Shown here piece by piece: positions 23,571 through 34,010 of a DNA stretch of 64,000 nucleotides. A program made the translations under genes and the position numbers. Source of the stretch: Stramonita haemastoma (taxonomy: Eukaryota > Mollusca > Gastropoda > Neogastropoda > Muricidae); NCBI GenBank assembly GCA_030674155.1, contig CM060342.1, positions 11,476,828 to 11,540,827 of the forward strand, read 5' to 3'. Each line of letters starts with the position of its first letter. Positions within the stretch are counted from its first letter, which is position 1. The notes beneath the pieces were generated by a model. The model ran no database searches and was not told the origin of the DNA. It saw only the letters and a list, made by a program, of their open reading frames with translations.

Positions 23571-23935
23571 GACGCTATAGCTGAGAGGTTATGACCGTTT
23601 GATTTCTATCCCGTTGGTCCATAAAGGCATGGGTTCGAATCTCAGTAGCGTCTGGTGAATCAAGAGAGGAGATTTTTACAATCTCCCAGGTCAACTTCAA
23701 GTGCAGGCCTGCCAGTGCCTTAGTTCCGTTTGTGTATATGTAGATGCTGATCACTTGAATATCATCATAGATCTTGTAAAACATGTTGGCGTTTGGTAGG
23801 TCACGGAAACATGAATACACCCAGCACACATCCTCGAAGTCAGAATGCGGCTACCTTTGTGGTGGGCAATAAAAGTTTGCATACACAAAATCTCACCAGT
23901 GGTGGACCTCAGAGCTCTAGCCGAAGAACGAGGGG
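23571..23935 (+). mobile_element. SINE with class II tRNA-like head and family C tail
   Basis: Positions 23571-23652 can fold like a Leu/Ser-type tRNA: GACGCTA pairs perfectly with TAGCGTC, and gggttcgaatct is a B box. A unique body follows. From about 23828 comes the shared tail gaagtcagaatgcggctacc, catacacaaaatctcacc and gagctctagccgaagaacg. Confidence 0.7.
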
Positions 23936-23999
23936 GGGAAAAAAAAAAGAAAAGAAAAAGGCGAAGTTAAAAACCCTATTGTTTGACGTTGTCTTACAG

Positions 24000-24153
24000 G
24001 GGTGTGGGTGCTATGGAGCTGGTTGCCATGGAGATGAAGCTGAGTGGCATGTACATTGCCCGGCAGTTGAGTTTCAAAGGGGTGTCCTTCAAGATCTTGG
24101 AGAGTCATATGGATGAAGATTTCAAGAAGGTGTATGACGATGCTACTCTGTTG
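24000..24153 (+). CDS. SBNO1: SBNO exon 10
   Basis: Acceptor gtcttacag, donor gtgagt. Encodes [20 protein letters not shown] then [13 protein letters not shown], which closely follows vertebrate [29 protein letters not shown]. Ends in phase 0. Confidence 0.95.
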
Positions 24154-24171
24154 GTGAGTCCATGGATTGTG

Positions 24172-24234
24172 TGTGTGTGTGTGTGTGAGCGCTCGTGCAT
24201 GTGTTTAGGGTGTGCGTGCGTGTGTGGTGTGTGT

Positions 24235-24274
<40 letters not shown>

Positions 24275-24410
24275 GTGTGTGTGTGTGTGTGTTAGGGTGT
24301 GTGTGTGTGCGTGTTTAGGGGGTGTGTGTGTGCATGTGCGCGTGTTCAGGGGGTGTGTGTGTAGGTAGTGTGTGTGTAAGCGCGCATGTGCGTGTGTTTG
24401 TGTGTAAGGC
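24172..24410. repeat. Interrupted (GT)n array
   Basis: GT with TTAGGG- and GCGC-type interruptions in intron 10. Confidence 0.9.
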
Positions 24411-25340
24411 ATGTTTGTGTCTGTGTTTGTAACTGATTGAAGATGTGGATGCTTCAGCTTCCATGCTTATCGAATGAAAATAATGTGCCAAATCTGTTGA
24501 CTAGTAACATTGTCTCTCTCTTTTTTTTTTTTTTTTAACTTCCAGGAACATTAATGAAGGTATCCTGCAGATTTAGTTTGCTGTCGTGATGGGTTGTTAA
24601 AAATGTGGCTTACACATTTTTGGAGTCTGTGAACATAACTTGGAAAGCCATCACAAAATAGGTGGTAGTTGCGTGTCTTGCAAAGTGAGCATAATTTTCC
24701 TTATCTAGTCCATCAACGACATTTGAAAAGGTAACCATCTGTACATGATTTGGAATTACCGATTAAAAAGAAAAGAATCAACAGTAGTCCATATGGGTGC
24801 AAGTGTCGGGATATTTTGGAAATCCATTTAATAAGACTACCATATGTTTTTTTGAAAACTGACATTAGGATGATGATGTTTTTTTTTCTTTTCAAGTATC
24901 TTGTACAGCATTTTTATCGGCCTTAATATGTGTTTGTCATTGATTTTATCTTTATGTATCATCTCTGATATATCTTTGTGTAATCAACTTTGTGGTGAAC
25001 AGGATTAGAATATGAATACTTATAATCACAACAACAAAAAATCTGTTGGATTGTAAGCCATAAATAAACAATAAACAGGAAAAACATTGGTGCCTGCGTG
25101 CTCACACACACACACATACAGCATGCACGTGCACACATGCTCATGCACAAATGGTTATGTCTTTTGATAAGAGAGTAAAAAGATACATGTATCAGGATGA
25201 AAATGGTCAGCCCAGGATTCTGACACTGCCTTGTGCTATTTATGTGATCCATGTTTATGTTAAGATATGCTTGTAACCCATACACATTTGTCATGCCGTT
25301 GAGATAAAGCATTTGTATTCATGTGTATTCATTATAGCAC

Positions 25341-25341
<1 letters not shown>
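24411..25341 (+). other. SBNO intron 10, remaining part
   Basis: AT-rich, no coding or RNA signal recognised; a short (CA)n at 25105-25117. Confidence 0.5.

Positions 25342-25410
<69 letters not shown>
25342..25410 (+). promoter_or_regulatory. (TG)n tract forming the 3' splice site of SBNO exon 11
   Basis: About 33 uninterrupted TG repeats run directly into the CAG of the exon 11 acceptor. There is no separate polypyrimidine tract. The exon start is fixed by protein similarity. Confidence 0.85.
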
Positions 25411-25411
<1 letters not shown>

Positions 25412-25593
25412 GGATGGAGGCAAAGTCCATGTTCCAAAAAGCATCCGAGCTGAACCGTGCAGACAGCCATGCGCGGAAATCCATGTGGGCTCAGTTCTGG
25501 GCCACCCACCAGCGGTTTTTCAAGCACATGTGTATCTCAGGAAAAGTGGACCACTGTGTACAGCTGGCACAGGATGCTGTCGCCGATGGCAAA
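25411..25593 (+). CDS. SBNO1: SBNO exon 11
   Basis: 61 codons, phase 0 at both ends, donor gtgagc. Encodes WMEAKSMFQKASELNRADSH, then RKSMWAQFWATHQRFFKHMC and VQLAQDAVADGK, matching vertebrate [20 protein letters not shown] and VVQLAREEIKNGK. Confidence 0.95.
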
Positions 25594-26490
25594 GTGAGCA
25601 TCCACCGGGCGTCGGGAATTGGGATGATTGTGTTGTTTTGTACTGTACCGTCTTGTGTTGTTGTGTATTATTTTGTATTGAGCGTACAATTGGTATCAGG
25701 AATTGTGTTGGATTGTATAGGGAGTGGTGTCATGGCAGATTTCTCTGCAAGTTTTCTGAGAAAAACCCACACTTCTTCAGAAAAGCATAGTGCTGCCAAG
25801 GAATGAAAATCATAATTGGAACCACTAAATAAATGTTTATCAAGGATACATCGAAATCAAGAAAGGTTGTGAATAGTGTTTTTGCTATCAAAATAATACT
25901 TTTGGCCTGTCCAAATATTATTTTTCATTTGCTTGTATAGGCAGGTCTGTAATCTGAGATGTAATTCACATTTTTCACACATAAAAGAACACAAGGCAGC
26001 GAGAGATTTGTCCCTGGCCACATTCTTAAAAAAAACAAACCCTCTCTCAAAGAGAAACAAAGACTTGTAAATGAGGGAGTAACCACCAAAAAAAAAAAAA
26101 AAAATCAGGTGGATCTACTCTTGTGGCAAAGCCCTCTCTCTGGGTAGAGCACCCAAAATTTCATGCAGAATAATCTGCCATGGCTGAAAGTTGTATTCAA
26201 TTCAACATTACTGCTTGATCACAGATTTATTGGAATGGGCTGTCTTGTGTCTCCTTGTCAGAACTACATCACTGCTTGTGGCCTTTGTTTTTGCATTAAA
26301 GAGAAGTTGAGGTGTATGTTTATCGAGTCTTCAGCAGGAAACTACTTAAAATTTTTTTGTTGTTTTGAGTTTTGTCTTTTAAAGAGTTCTGTTGAGAGTT
26401 ATGGTTTAACCCTTTTTTTGCCTGTATGGACATGTATGTGCTTTAGAGTGGAAAGTGTGGTTTCCTGATGACTGGATGTGTTGTGTTCAG

Positions 26491-26588
26491 TGTGTGGTGA
26501 TCGGCCTGCAATCTACTGGAGAGGCCCGCACACAGGAGTTGGTGGACCAAGAAGGAAGTGATATGGTTGACTTCTTCTCCACTTGCAA
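26491..26588 (+). CDS. SBNO1: SBNO exon 12
   Basis: Acceptor ttgtgttcag, donor gtgagt. Encodes [20 protein letters not shown] and [13 protein letters not shown], matching vertebrate [20 protein letters not shown] and LNDFVSTAKG. This is the start of the second helicase lobe. Confidence 0.95.
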
Positions 26589-27385
26589 GTGAGTGTCCCG
26601 TCATTCAGTATTTTCCCCCAAGGGGGTTTTATGGAGGGGGGGGGGGGTTGTCAGTATAGATAGCACCCCCACCTTCTGGAAGTTCTGTGCTAGAAATTCC
26701 CTCCTTCTATTCTTCCTTTTGTTTCCGTTTCCCCCTCCCCTCCTTTCTTCCTGTGAACCCTCTTGCCTGTTTTCTACCTTTTCGGTCCATTCTCCTGCCT
26801 TTTTTCCAGACAGATTTAAAAGATAACGGTTCTATTACATGCCAAAGTGAGGTGTGCAGGGCCTGACTTGTCAGACCCTTAAATGGCAGTGCAATGGATT
26901 TTTGTTCAAGTGACAGACAACCATTAGTTGCTGTCTGAATGTTCAGTGAAATAGATTCAGTATTTAGCTGTATGGTATGTTTTGTCAAGCATTACTGTAA
27001 AGAATAATTTTAGTTGTGTGACTGTACAAAGTGTCTAGCTCTGAAAGAAGTCAGCAACAGGGTTTGAACAGATGTCTTTAGACATTTTAAAGAGGACTGG
27101 GCCACTTAACACGTTGGAGTCACATTGAAGATTACACTATGGCTTTACTTTGACACATTATTTTGTTGGCCATTCTTTTATTGTCCTCTGTTAAAGGATT
27201 TTTTTTCAGCAAGCGAGACTAAATCAAGACACATATATATATATATATTTGTGCACTTTTAAGAGCTTGTCATGGGTGAAGGCAATCTGAATGCATTTAC
27301 AACATTACAGCATTTTAGTGTAGGTCTTGGCAATTAGCTGACATCAGTAACTGACACAGCTTTTGGTCTGGTGATGTGATTTCAG

Positions 27386-27501
27386 GGGTTTGTTCACAAA
27401 TCTGGTGGAGAAGCATTTCCCAGCAGCTGACCCCAGCAAGACTTTTGATCTGCTCAGCCGGGGATTCTGCGGCACCAACAGTGGTTTCAAAAGGAAAAGT
27501 G
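27386..27501 (+). CDS. SBNO1: SBNO exon 13
   Basis: Acceptor gatttcag, donor gtaagt. Encodes KGLFTNLVEKHFPAADPSKT then FDLLSRGF, similar to vertebrate [24 protein letters not shown]. Confidence 0.93.
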
Positions 27502-27814
27502 GTAAGTTGCTCGGTGGTCGCACTGGCCAGAGGATTGAGGATTGCATGCTTTGCATGAGCTACTTCTGTTACATTTAGTTTATCTTTTCATTGAATCTTT
27601 TTAGAAAGAAGAAGAGGAGAGAGATGATGATGTACATTTCTTTTCCTTGGCCTCTTCAGCCGGGCATATTTCTAACAGTTGGAGAAGGCCCTTCAGGCTT
27701 TTGTTGGGCCAGATTCTCTCGGCAGCGTAATTCATCAAGGGAGTTAGGACTTGGGTAAACGTGTTGTGGAATGATGATCAGAACTCTGATTTGAGTGTTG
27801 TTTCTGTGTCACAG

Positions 27815-28036
27815 AAGACATCCTGGGATCCTCGAGCAAGAGGGCTAAACAAGAGGAAGAGAAAATGGACACAGATTCAGGCTCAGACTCGGAGTCTGAC
27901 TCGGACTCGGACTTGGACTCTGCCGAAGACTTCTTGGACTCTGCCGATGACTCTGACTATGAGCGCGACTATGACAGTCACCCTATCCAGTGGTTTGATG
28001 GAGGCAGTGACAGTGACGATTCCCTGGATGATGATG
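27815..28036 (+). CDS. SBNO1: SBNO exon 14 (acidic linker)
   Basis: Acceptor gtgtcacag, donor gtatgt. Encodes DILGSSSKRAKQEEEKMDTD followed by a long Ser/Asp/Glu tract with a TCGGACTCGGAC-type repeat. Vertebrate SBNO1 has an acidic Ser/Asp/Glu linker at the same place, likely disordered and a possible CK2 target. Confidence 0.88.
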
Positions 28037-28130
28037 GTATGTCAAGTGTTGTGTGGAGAGAATGAATTGGTTTGTGTGTGTGTCGTGTGCTTGTGAGGTC
28101 TTGTGCGTTGGCTAGTATGTATCTAAATTA

Positions 28131-28302
28131 AAAAAGTCTGTCCCGAGCCTAAGGCTCGTCAGGCCGGTGCTTATCCCGGTTTCTGTGGCGTTAAGCGACT
28201 GAAGAGTCATAGATTCCCCCCTGGATTGGACGCCAGTCTATCGCAGGGTTAACCCCCAACCCAAGGTTGGTACCCCTTTTACACCTGGGTGGGGTTGGGT
28301 TG
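28131..28302 (-). mobile_element. SINE family A, 5'-truncated
   Basis: Reverse orientation: aaaagtctgtcccgagccta, aggctcgtcaggccggtgc, ggcgttaagcgactgaagag. The tRNA head is absent. Confidence 0.85.
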
Positions 28303-28613
28303 GGTTGCCCGCTAATAAGCGCTCATCGCCGCCATTTGCAGTATACATGCTGCAGTCTCGCGGGCAGTCTTGTTGCTTCTATATTTACAAAATTTGTTGC
28401 GAGATCGGCAGGAATTTTGATTGTATGAACGCTCTGAAGTGACGGGTCATGTCGCCGGGCATTTTGGGGTGTTTTGCCCATAGACAGACTCGGTGTTTTT
28501 GGCCGCGGTGCCAGAAAAGGGTTAAACAATGTTATTGGATTGGTCATCAGTGGACTGCTTAGAACACTTTCAGCAGCCTTTGTATGTCTACATGTAGTGT
28601 GTCCTTGTTTCAG

Positions 28614-28830
28614 AAACATCGAGGGGGAAAGCGTCCATAAAGGGCAAAGGCAAAGGCAAAAAGTCCAAGAAATCCGAGAAAAAGAAGAAGAAAAAGAAGA
28701 GAAACTTCCGACGACGAGGCAGATGACTTCTGTGACAAGAAACTTGCCAGTATCGCCAATTTGAAAAAGAGCAATACCTTTTCTGCCTTTGATAGTAACA
28801 GCATCAAAGACGACCCTAACAACGAGAACG
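28614..28830 (+). CDS. SBNO1: SBNO exon 15 (Lys-rich), with a +1 frame change
   Basis: Acceptor cttgtttcag, donor gtgagt. In the incoming phase it encodes TSRGKASIKGKGKGKKSKKS then a Lys run and reaches TGA at 28723. The outgoing phase, fixed by exon 16, reads ETSDDEADDFCDKKLASIAN to the end. The switch needs one extra base somewhere between 28643 and about 28700, in an A-rich stretch. The basic tract is a plausible nuclear localisation region, as in vertebrate SBNO1 (KKNKEKKKKKS). Confidence 0.8.
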
Positions 28831-28879
28831 GTGAGTGTGTGTGTGTGTGTGGACATGTCTGTGCCTGCTTGTGCACATG

Positions 28880-29300
28880 TTACTGTGTGTGTCTGTGTGT
28901 GTGTGCGTTGTTGTTGTTGTCTTCAATTTAACATCTTTTCACCTTAAGTGATGTTAGACGAGAGAAGTGGAAAGTGGAATGAAAGTTAAGGAGGTGTAAT
29001 GGAAGGAGCGGAAGGAGAAAAGATTAAGAAATAGCATCAGTGATATTAAAAAAAAAGTTATAAAAATAATACTCTTAAACAGGAGCAAAACTCAAACTCA
29101 ACAAATTAGAAAATGTATTAAGAATAATGTAACTACAATAAATATTCAAGTGGGCTGTGTAATAAACATCCAGCAATGGCTAAGGTAACTTTGAATTTTG
29201 AAATACATTTTCCAGAAACTGCTCAGAAAATGCGGGTAAAAATGGTTTTACAATTGGGCACTCAAATATGATATTGTGTGTGCGTGTGCATGTATTTGTG
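28880..29300 (-). mobile_element. 5'-truncated LINE copy between two (GT)n stretches
   Basis: Same family as the LINE at 4590-6839. The minus strand encodes, from about 29272 to the stop at 29133, KPFLPAF, FLENVFQNSKVTLAIAGCLL and HSPLEYLL, aligned with the last residues of the other copy (KKFLPPF, SLQEVLINPKLL, GSPVFSFL). The 3' end has the stem-loop aacatcttttcaccttaagt at 28930-28960. GT-rich DNA flanks both sides (28833-28915 and from 29274). Confidence 0.75.
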
Positions 29301-29524
29301 CACACTTACGAATTCTTATACTTCTGTCAAAGTTTGATATGGTTGGAAATTTGTTGCTTTATAAAAATGTATTATTTTCTTTAATTTTGCTTTTGCCATA
29401 TATGCCAGTAGTGCCGTTTATTCCTTCAGAAACGGATGACCTTTGTGGTTGGCTAGGCTATAAACAACAAGATTGATTAATTGATGACAAAATTGAAAAA
29501 AGATCATGTGGGCACTGGTGTCAT

Positions 29525-29640
29525 GTTTAGACAACATCCTGGAAGTCAGAATGCGGCTACGTTAATGGTGGGTAAACAGTTGCAGATACAGAATCCCGGC
29601 ATTGGTGAACTTGGAGCTCTAGCAGACGAATGTAGTTTAA
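29525..29640 (+). mobile_element. SINE family C tail
   Basis: Contains ggaagtcagaatgcggctac, gttaatggtgggtaaacagt and ggagctctagcagacgaatg. Confidence 0.8.
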
Positions 29641-30051
29641 AAAAAAAAAAAAAAAAATCTTCTTTGTGGTTGTCTGTTGGTGTGACACTTGCAAGGGAAA
29701 AATTTGGGATGTGGTGTATTCAGTGCTTGCGTATTGCTGCTTAGAATAATGTTACCAAACATACATGTGTGAAAAGTTGTTATGCTTGGTTTATGCTAGC
29801 TGAAGTTTTGTGTGTGTGTGCGCGCGTGCGCGACTGTGTGTGTGTGTGTGTGTGTGTTTATTGTCAAGTATGTCAAAATGACCTGCGTGTTTTGTCAGCG
29901 AGTAGTCCTATGTAGCTTGTATCATTTTCGTCCCTGCCTTTTCCCCCTTTTCCCACCAATCCCCCTGTTTTTAATTTCCTTCCCCTCAAGCGCTGCTGTC
30001 ATGTCTGTGAGCACTCCTTTATTCCTTCATTGGCTTGCTTGTATGTCCCAG

Positions 30052-30173
30052 GGATGTTTCGGGCCCTGCAGATCAAGAAGGAGCTGATGAAGAGGATTGA
30101 GGAACTGCCCCTACCCCACAACACCTTGGACAGCCTTGTGGACAAGCTGGGAGGGCCACAAAATGTTGCTGAG
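30052..30173 (+). CDS. SBNO1: SBNO exon 16
   Basis: Acceptor tatgtcccag, donor gtacag. Encodes MFRALQIKKELMKRIEELPL then PHNTLDSLVDKLGGPQNVAE, matching vertebrate [35 protein letters not shown]. Confidence 0.95.
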
Positions 30174-30835
30174 GTACAGTCTACTAGGCCTCGGATGTAA
30201 CAGGGTAGAGTTGAACGGTTAAGGGGATTTAGGAGGTCGAATGTGAGTAGTTTAATTATTAGTCACAGAAGTAAGTTTGGAGCATTGGGGTTTGTTTTTT
30301 TGTTTTTTTTGTGAGGGCATTAGAACTGAAAAATAGTATGGAGTACAGGCGCTATCGTTTTGTGCGTTAGACTGATTACCTGATGGCGCGTTATCCGGCC
30401 CAAAGGTGGTACCTTAGGTGGATAGAAGCGTATGCTTCAGGCAAAGCATGTGAAAGTGGGATCGACCCATTTTTGTTTAAGTCATACGCTGAGACATAGA
30501 CTAAGCGGCGACGAAATAAAGCTTGCATGTTAGTTATATTGGAATGTAATAGTGAAGCACACACTATCCGAGGAAGGAGAGCTTGATTAGGAAAACAACT
30601 TGAAATTAACCTGCTGGATTGTTTAGTGGTGGGGTTTTGCCTTGGCCCCTGGACATTTTGATTTGGGAACTCGCTGTAGATGTCAAAGGTGCTTGCAGAA
30701 GATGAGATGAAGGCCTCTGTAATCCATTTTTCAACTTGACAAAACATGGAAAACAACTCAAAGGCATCTCTCCTGACAGCAAGAGAATTAAGATGGAGAA
30801 TTCCTTGGGATGATGTAAAATGACTGACTGTGATG

Positions 30836-30970
30836 TGTGTGTGTGTGTGTGTGTGTTGTGTGTGTGTGTGTTTGTGTGTGTGTGTTGTGTGTGTGTTGTG
30901 TGTGTGTGTGGTGTGTGTGTGTGGTGTGTGTGTGTGGTGTGTGTGTGCGTGCGTGCGTGTGTGTGCTCAG
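30836..30970 (+). promoter_or_regulatory. (TG)n tract leading into the exon 17 acceptor
   Basis: TG array with GGT and GCGT interruptions ending gtgtgctcag. Only three pyrimidine-rich bases separate it from the splice site. Confidence 0.8.
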
Positions 30971-31099
30971 ATGACGGGGCGGAAGGGCCGGGTAGTGCAG
31001 AATGAAGATGGAGTACAGTACGAGTCTCGCTCAGAGGAAGAGGTGTCCCTGGAGTACCTCAACCTGAAAGAGAAAGAACGCTTCATGAACGGAGAGAAG
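30971..31099 (+). CDS. SBNO1: SBNO exon 17
   Basis: 43 codons, phase 0 at both ends, donor gtaggt. Encodes [20 protein letters not shown] then [16 protein letters not shown], matching vertebrate [14 protein letters not shown] and ILNITEKQRFMDGDK. Confidence 0.96.
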
Positions 31100-31660
31100 G
31101 TAGGTAACCGGCACATTGGCCTGGCCCCTTTCTGATTGTTGTGGTGTTTGTGTTGTTTGTGCTAGTAGTAGAAGTAGTAGTAGTAGTAGTAGCATTTTTA
31201 TTATCATATCATGATTATAATTGTTATTATTATGATTATTTTTATCTGTTTTTCTAAAATAATGTCCTGTTGTTATGTTTTAAGAGGAGAAACCACTTAT
31301 AGAGAATAATCTAAGTATTAATGAAAATCTAATTTTGGTTCTCTCAAATCCAACTTTTTTTTTTTTTTTTGGTGCTAAAGCCTGATCCTTAACATAAAAA
31401 CTGTTGTGGTGGTGGGGGAAAAAAAAACTGGAACCCAACAAAGCAACGACAAACATGTCAACAAAATGATATTTTGAAGCTCTGTGTGGAAGTTTTTGAA
31501 ACTGGTGATACATCTTCAGTAACATTTTTGGTTGGAAAGTATCTTTGCCCCTGGGGTACAGGCTAGCCTGGTGATTAGACTGTTGCGCTTGCAATCTGAC
31601 GAGCAGGGTTGAGCCCACGTTTGAGTCACCCTGAGACATCCATTTAAGGGGATAGGGGAC

Positions 31661-32060
31661 AGGATAGCCTAGTGGTCAGAACATTGCGCTTGCAATTTGA
31701 CGAACTGGGTTCGATTCCCGTTCGAGGAGATTTTCCCCTGGAGTTAACATCAATGCTGACTCTACTCTCCCGACAAGTCCTTCGGATGAGACTATAGACC
31801 GAGGCCCCGTGTGCGAAGGCACGCAGAACATCTTCGCACACTTTAATCCTGTTCCGCTTTTGTAGAGTAGGCCACTGTGTGCCGGTGGAAACAGATAAGA
31901 TTTACAAAAATGCATACACATGGACTGATGAAAAAAAGCAATGATGCTATTCTGTTATCGCGGTGGAACAGATAAAATTACAAAACTGCATACACACAGG
32001 ACTGGATGTAAAAGCCACGAGTGTTTTTATTCCCATTATTCCTTGATATAAAAGAATAAA
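31661..32060 (+). mobile_element. SINE family B with its 3' half repeated
   Basis: Full body from agcctagtggtcagaacatt to the tail at about 31935. A second copy of the last 90 nt (ggtggaacagataaaattac to aaagaataaataaa) follows at 31962-32060. Both halves have many single-base losses relative to 13018-13345. Another SINE-like head is at 31560-31640. Confidence 0.8.
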
Positions 32061-32204
32061 TAAAAAATTATATAAAAAAAAGATGAAATAAAAAGGTGAT
32101 TTTTTCCCCATTCACTGACTGCCTGGTTTCCTGCTCTAAAGGCTAGCTTTCATCTTCTTGCGCACTGTGTTGTCTGACTGATGTCTTGGGTTTATCGTTG
32201 ACAG

Positions 32205-32337
32205 AACATTGCCATCATATCTGAGGCGCCAGCTCTGGAATTTCGCTGCATGCAGACGTCGAGCAGTGAATCAGAAACGGAGAGTGCACATCACTTGGAA
32301 CTGCCATGGAGTGCCGACAGAGCCATCCAGCAGTTTG
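32205..32337 (+). CDS. SBNO1: SBNO exon 18, three single-base deletions
   Basis: Acceptor cgttgacag, donor gtaaga. The similarity moves through all three frames: NIAIISEA, then SSGISLHAD, then RRAVNQKRRVHIT, then [15 protein letters not shown]. Vertebrate SBNO1 has [40 protein letters not shown] and QQFG without gaps. Single bases appear to be missing near 32227, 32257 and 32294. The three losses cancel, so the outgoing phase is correct. Confidence 0.92.
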
Positions 32338-32490
32338 GTAAGACGGTGTTTACAGTGGCCTTGTGTTGTGTTATGTTGTGTTTGTTGTCCTTTTGTTTAT
32401 GTGTTTGTTTGGTTTTAATTTGTGTGTGTTGTGTGTAAGCAAGCGAGTGAGTGTGTGTGTGTGTGTGTTTGTGCGAGTGTGTGGTGTGTG

Positions 32491-32531
32491 CTTCATTTAA
32501 CGTCTATCCACTATAAAAGTGATTTAGACGT
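32491..32531 (-). mobile_element. LINE 3' stem-loop fragment inside (GT)n
   Basis: catttaacgtctatccacta and aaagtgatttagacg, with GT-rich DNA on both sides; the same module as at 4603, 6955 and 28930. Confidence 0.6.
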
Positions 32532-32639
32532 TTGTGTGTGGTTGTGTATGATTGTGTGTTTGTGATGTGTGTGTGGTGTGTTGTGTGTTGTGTGTGTGTG
32601 TTTGTGTTTTTTAGTGTGTTTATTTTTGTGTTGTTGTCG

Positions 32640-32895
32640 TTTAGAAGAGTAGAGAGTGTGACGTGATGTGCAATGGGCAGTTAGAAATATGATGTAACAA
32701 ATAAATCATGCCTCTCCGATGGTGGACTACTAAAGTTGAAGCGTACCTTTTTGTGTTGTGTGTGTGTGTTGTGTGTGTGTTTAGATGTAGAGAGATGTTG
32801 AGTGAGTGTAGAGATGGGGCAGTTAGAAATTGATGTATGAATTTACATCAATGCCTCTCAGTGGTGCACTACTAAAGTTTAAGCGTACCTTGTGT
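32640..32895. repeat. Local tandem duplication (about 110 bp, two noisy copies)
   Basis: gcagttagaaatatgatgta to aagcgtacc at 32680-32748 recurs at 32820-32891 with many small indels. Confidence 0.75.
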
Positions 32896-32988
32896 GTGTG
32901 TGTGTGTGTGTGTGTGTTTTGAGGAGTTTTTTTATACCTCAGTTCTAAGGTTATGGTCTGTATACGTGCATGTGCCAATGTTGTGCAG

Positions 32989-33101
32989 GTCGTACCCATC
33001 GATCCAACCAAGTGAGCGCTCCGGAATATGTGTTCCTCATCTCTGATCTGGCTGGGGAGCGTCGCTTTGCTTCTACTGTGGCCAAGAGATTGGAGAGTCT
33101 G
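32989..33101 (+). CDS. SBNO1: SBNO exon 19 (arginine-finger motif)
   Basis: Acceptor ttgtgcag, donor gtgcgt. Encodes [20 protein letters not shown] then [18 protein letters not shown], nearly identical to vertebrate SBNO1. GRTHRSNQ is helicase motif VI. Confidence 0.97.
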
Positions 33102-33399
33102 GTGCGTTCTCTTTTTGCAGTTGTGTTTCAATGTCTCTCTCTCTTTTTTTTTTTTCTATCTGGGTGTTCAAGAGTTTATTCATGTCTTTATACGTTTTGG
33201 TTTCTGTTGTATTAAAATTTACTTTTCAATTTTTTTCCCCCCCTGTTTTGTCTGGGTGTGCTGTTATGCTGGTGCCTTTACAAATGGTGTCAAAAGTCAG
33301 GGTTTAAAATTTTTTTTTTTTTTTAGTTTTTTGTCTTTTTTTTTATAACCTCATTGGTGTAATCTTTCAACTGTGTGTAGATGTTTGTCTCTGCATAAG

Positions 33400-33460
<61 letters not shown>

Positions 33461-33595
33461 ATAGATTTCAAAACTTTTTCTGCCAAGTTCTGTTAGAAAA
33501 CCATGCCAGTGAATAATGGCTTTTGTTGTGATTATTTTGCAGCATAAGTAAAATGCAGGGAAATGAAGGCGTCGAGGTCAGATGTTGTTTTTCAG

Positions 33596-33750
33596 GGCTT
33601 TGACACACGCGACAGAAGAGCGACAGAGAGCAGTGACTCGTCGCTTCACATACAACGTTTTGCCGTCAGCTTGGAGACTGTGTGAGTCTGTCGTGCATTG
33701 CAGACCATTGTGGACTCTCCTGCGCATACACAAGGAAAAGTTCTTCTACG
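33596..33750 (+). CDS. SBNO1: SBNO exon 20, copy 1 (multiple indels)
   Basis: Acceptor tttttcag, donor gtatgt. Pieces in different frames match the family: ALTH, DRRATESSDS, RFTYN, then LETV, and KEKFFY at the end, where vertebrates have [20 protein letters not shown] and GEFFKDV. At least seven small deletions are needed to align it. It competes with copy 2 at 34828-35016. Confidence 0.6.
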
Positions 33751-33944
33751 GTATGTACATCGTTGTGGCTTTGGGGTTGGCATGTGGTCAGCGTGTGTTA
33801 ATGTGGGTGTGTCGTCGTACTGTGAACATGGGTGTTGGTGTGTGCTACGCTCCACATACCCTGTATTAGACAAATTTTGGATCAAGGGTATTAGTTCCAC
33901 TTTAAAGAGCATGTGCGATGTCTTTTGTTGTGTTGATATTACAG

Positions 33945-34010
33945 AAGTGAAAGACGCCTTGAGCGTGCGTCTCATCACATCTGTGTCGGAAACCAGCTCT
34001 ACCTGAAAGT
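33945..34010 (+). pseudogene. SBNO exon 21, copy 1 (degenerate duplicate)
   Basis: Begins acag|aagtgaaagacgcctt like the intact exon 21 at 35299, but loses bases throughout and has no recognisable donor (ctgaaagtgatt where copy 2 has aaaaaggtgag). Confidence 0.7.

Noticed and set aside
23571..23652. Possible tRNA-Leu/Ser gene (perfect 7-bp acceptor stem, B box)
   Set aside because: The anticodon arm is poor and the tRNA-like part continues directly into a SINE body and a shared SINE tail, so it is a SINE head.
28323..28856. 177-codon minus-strand frame
   Set aside because: It lies antisense to SBNO exon 15 and the adjacent intron; the plus strand carries the conserved protein.
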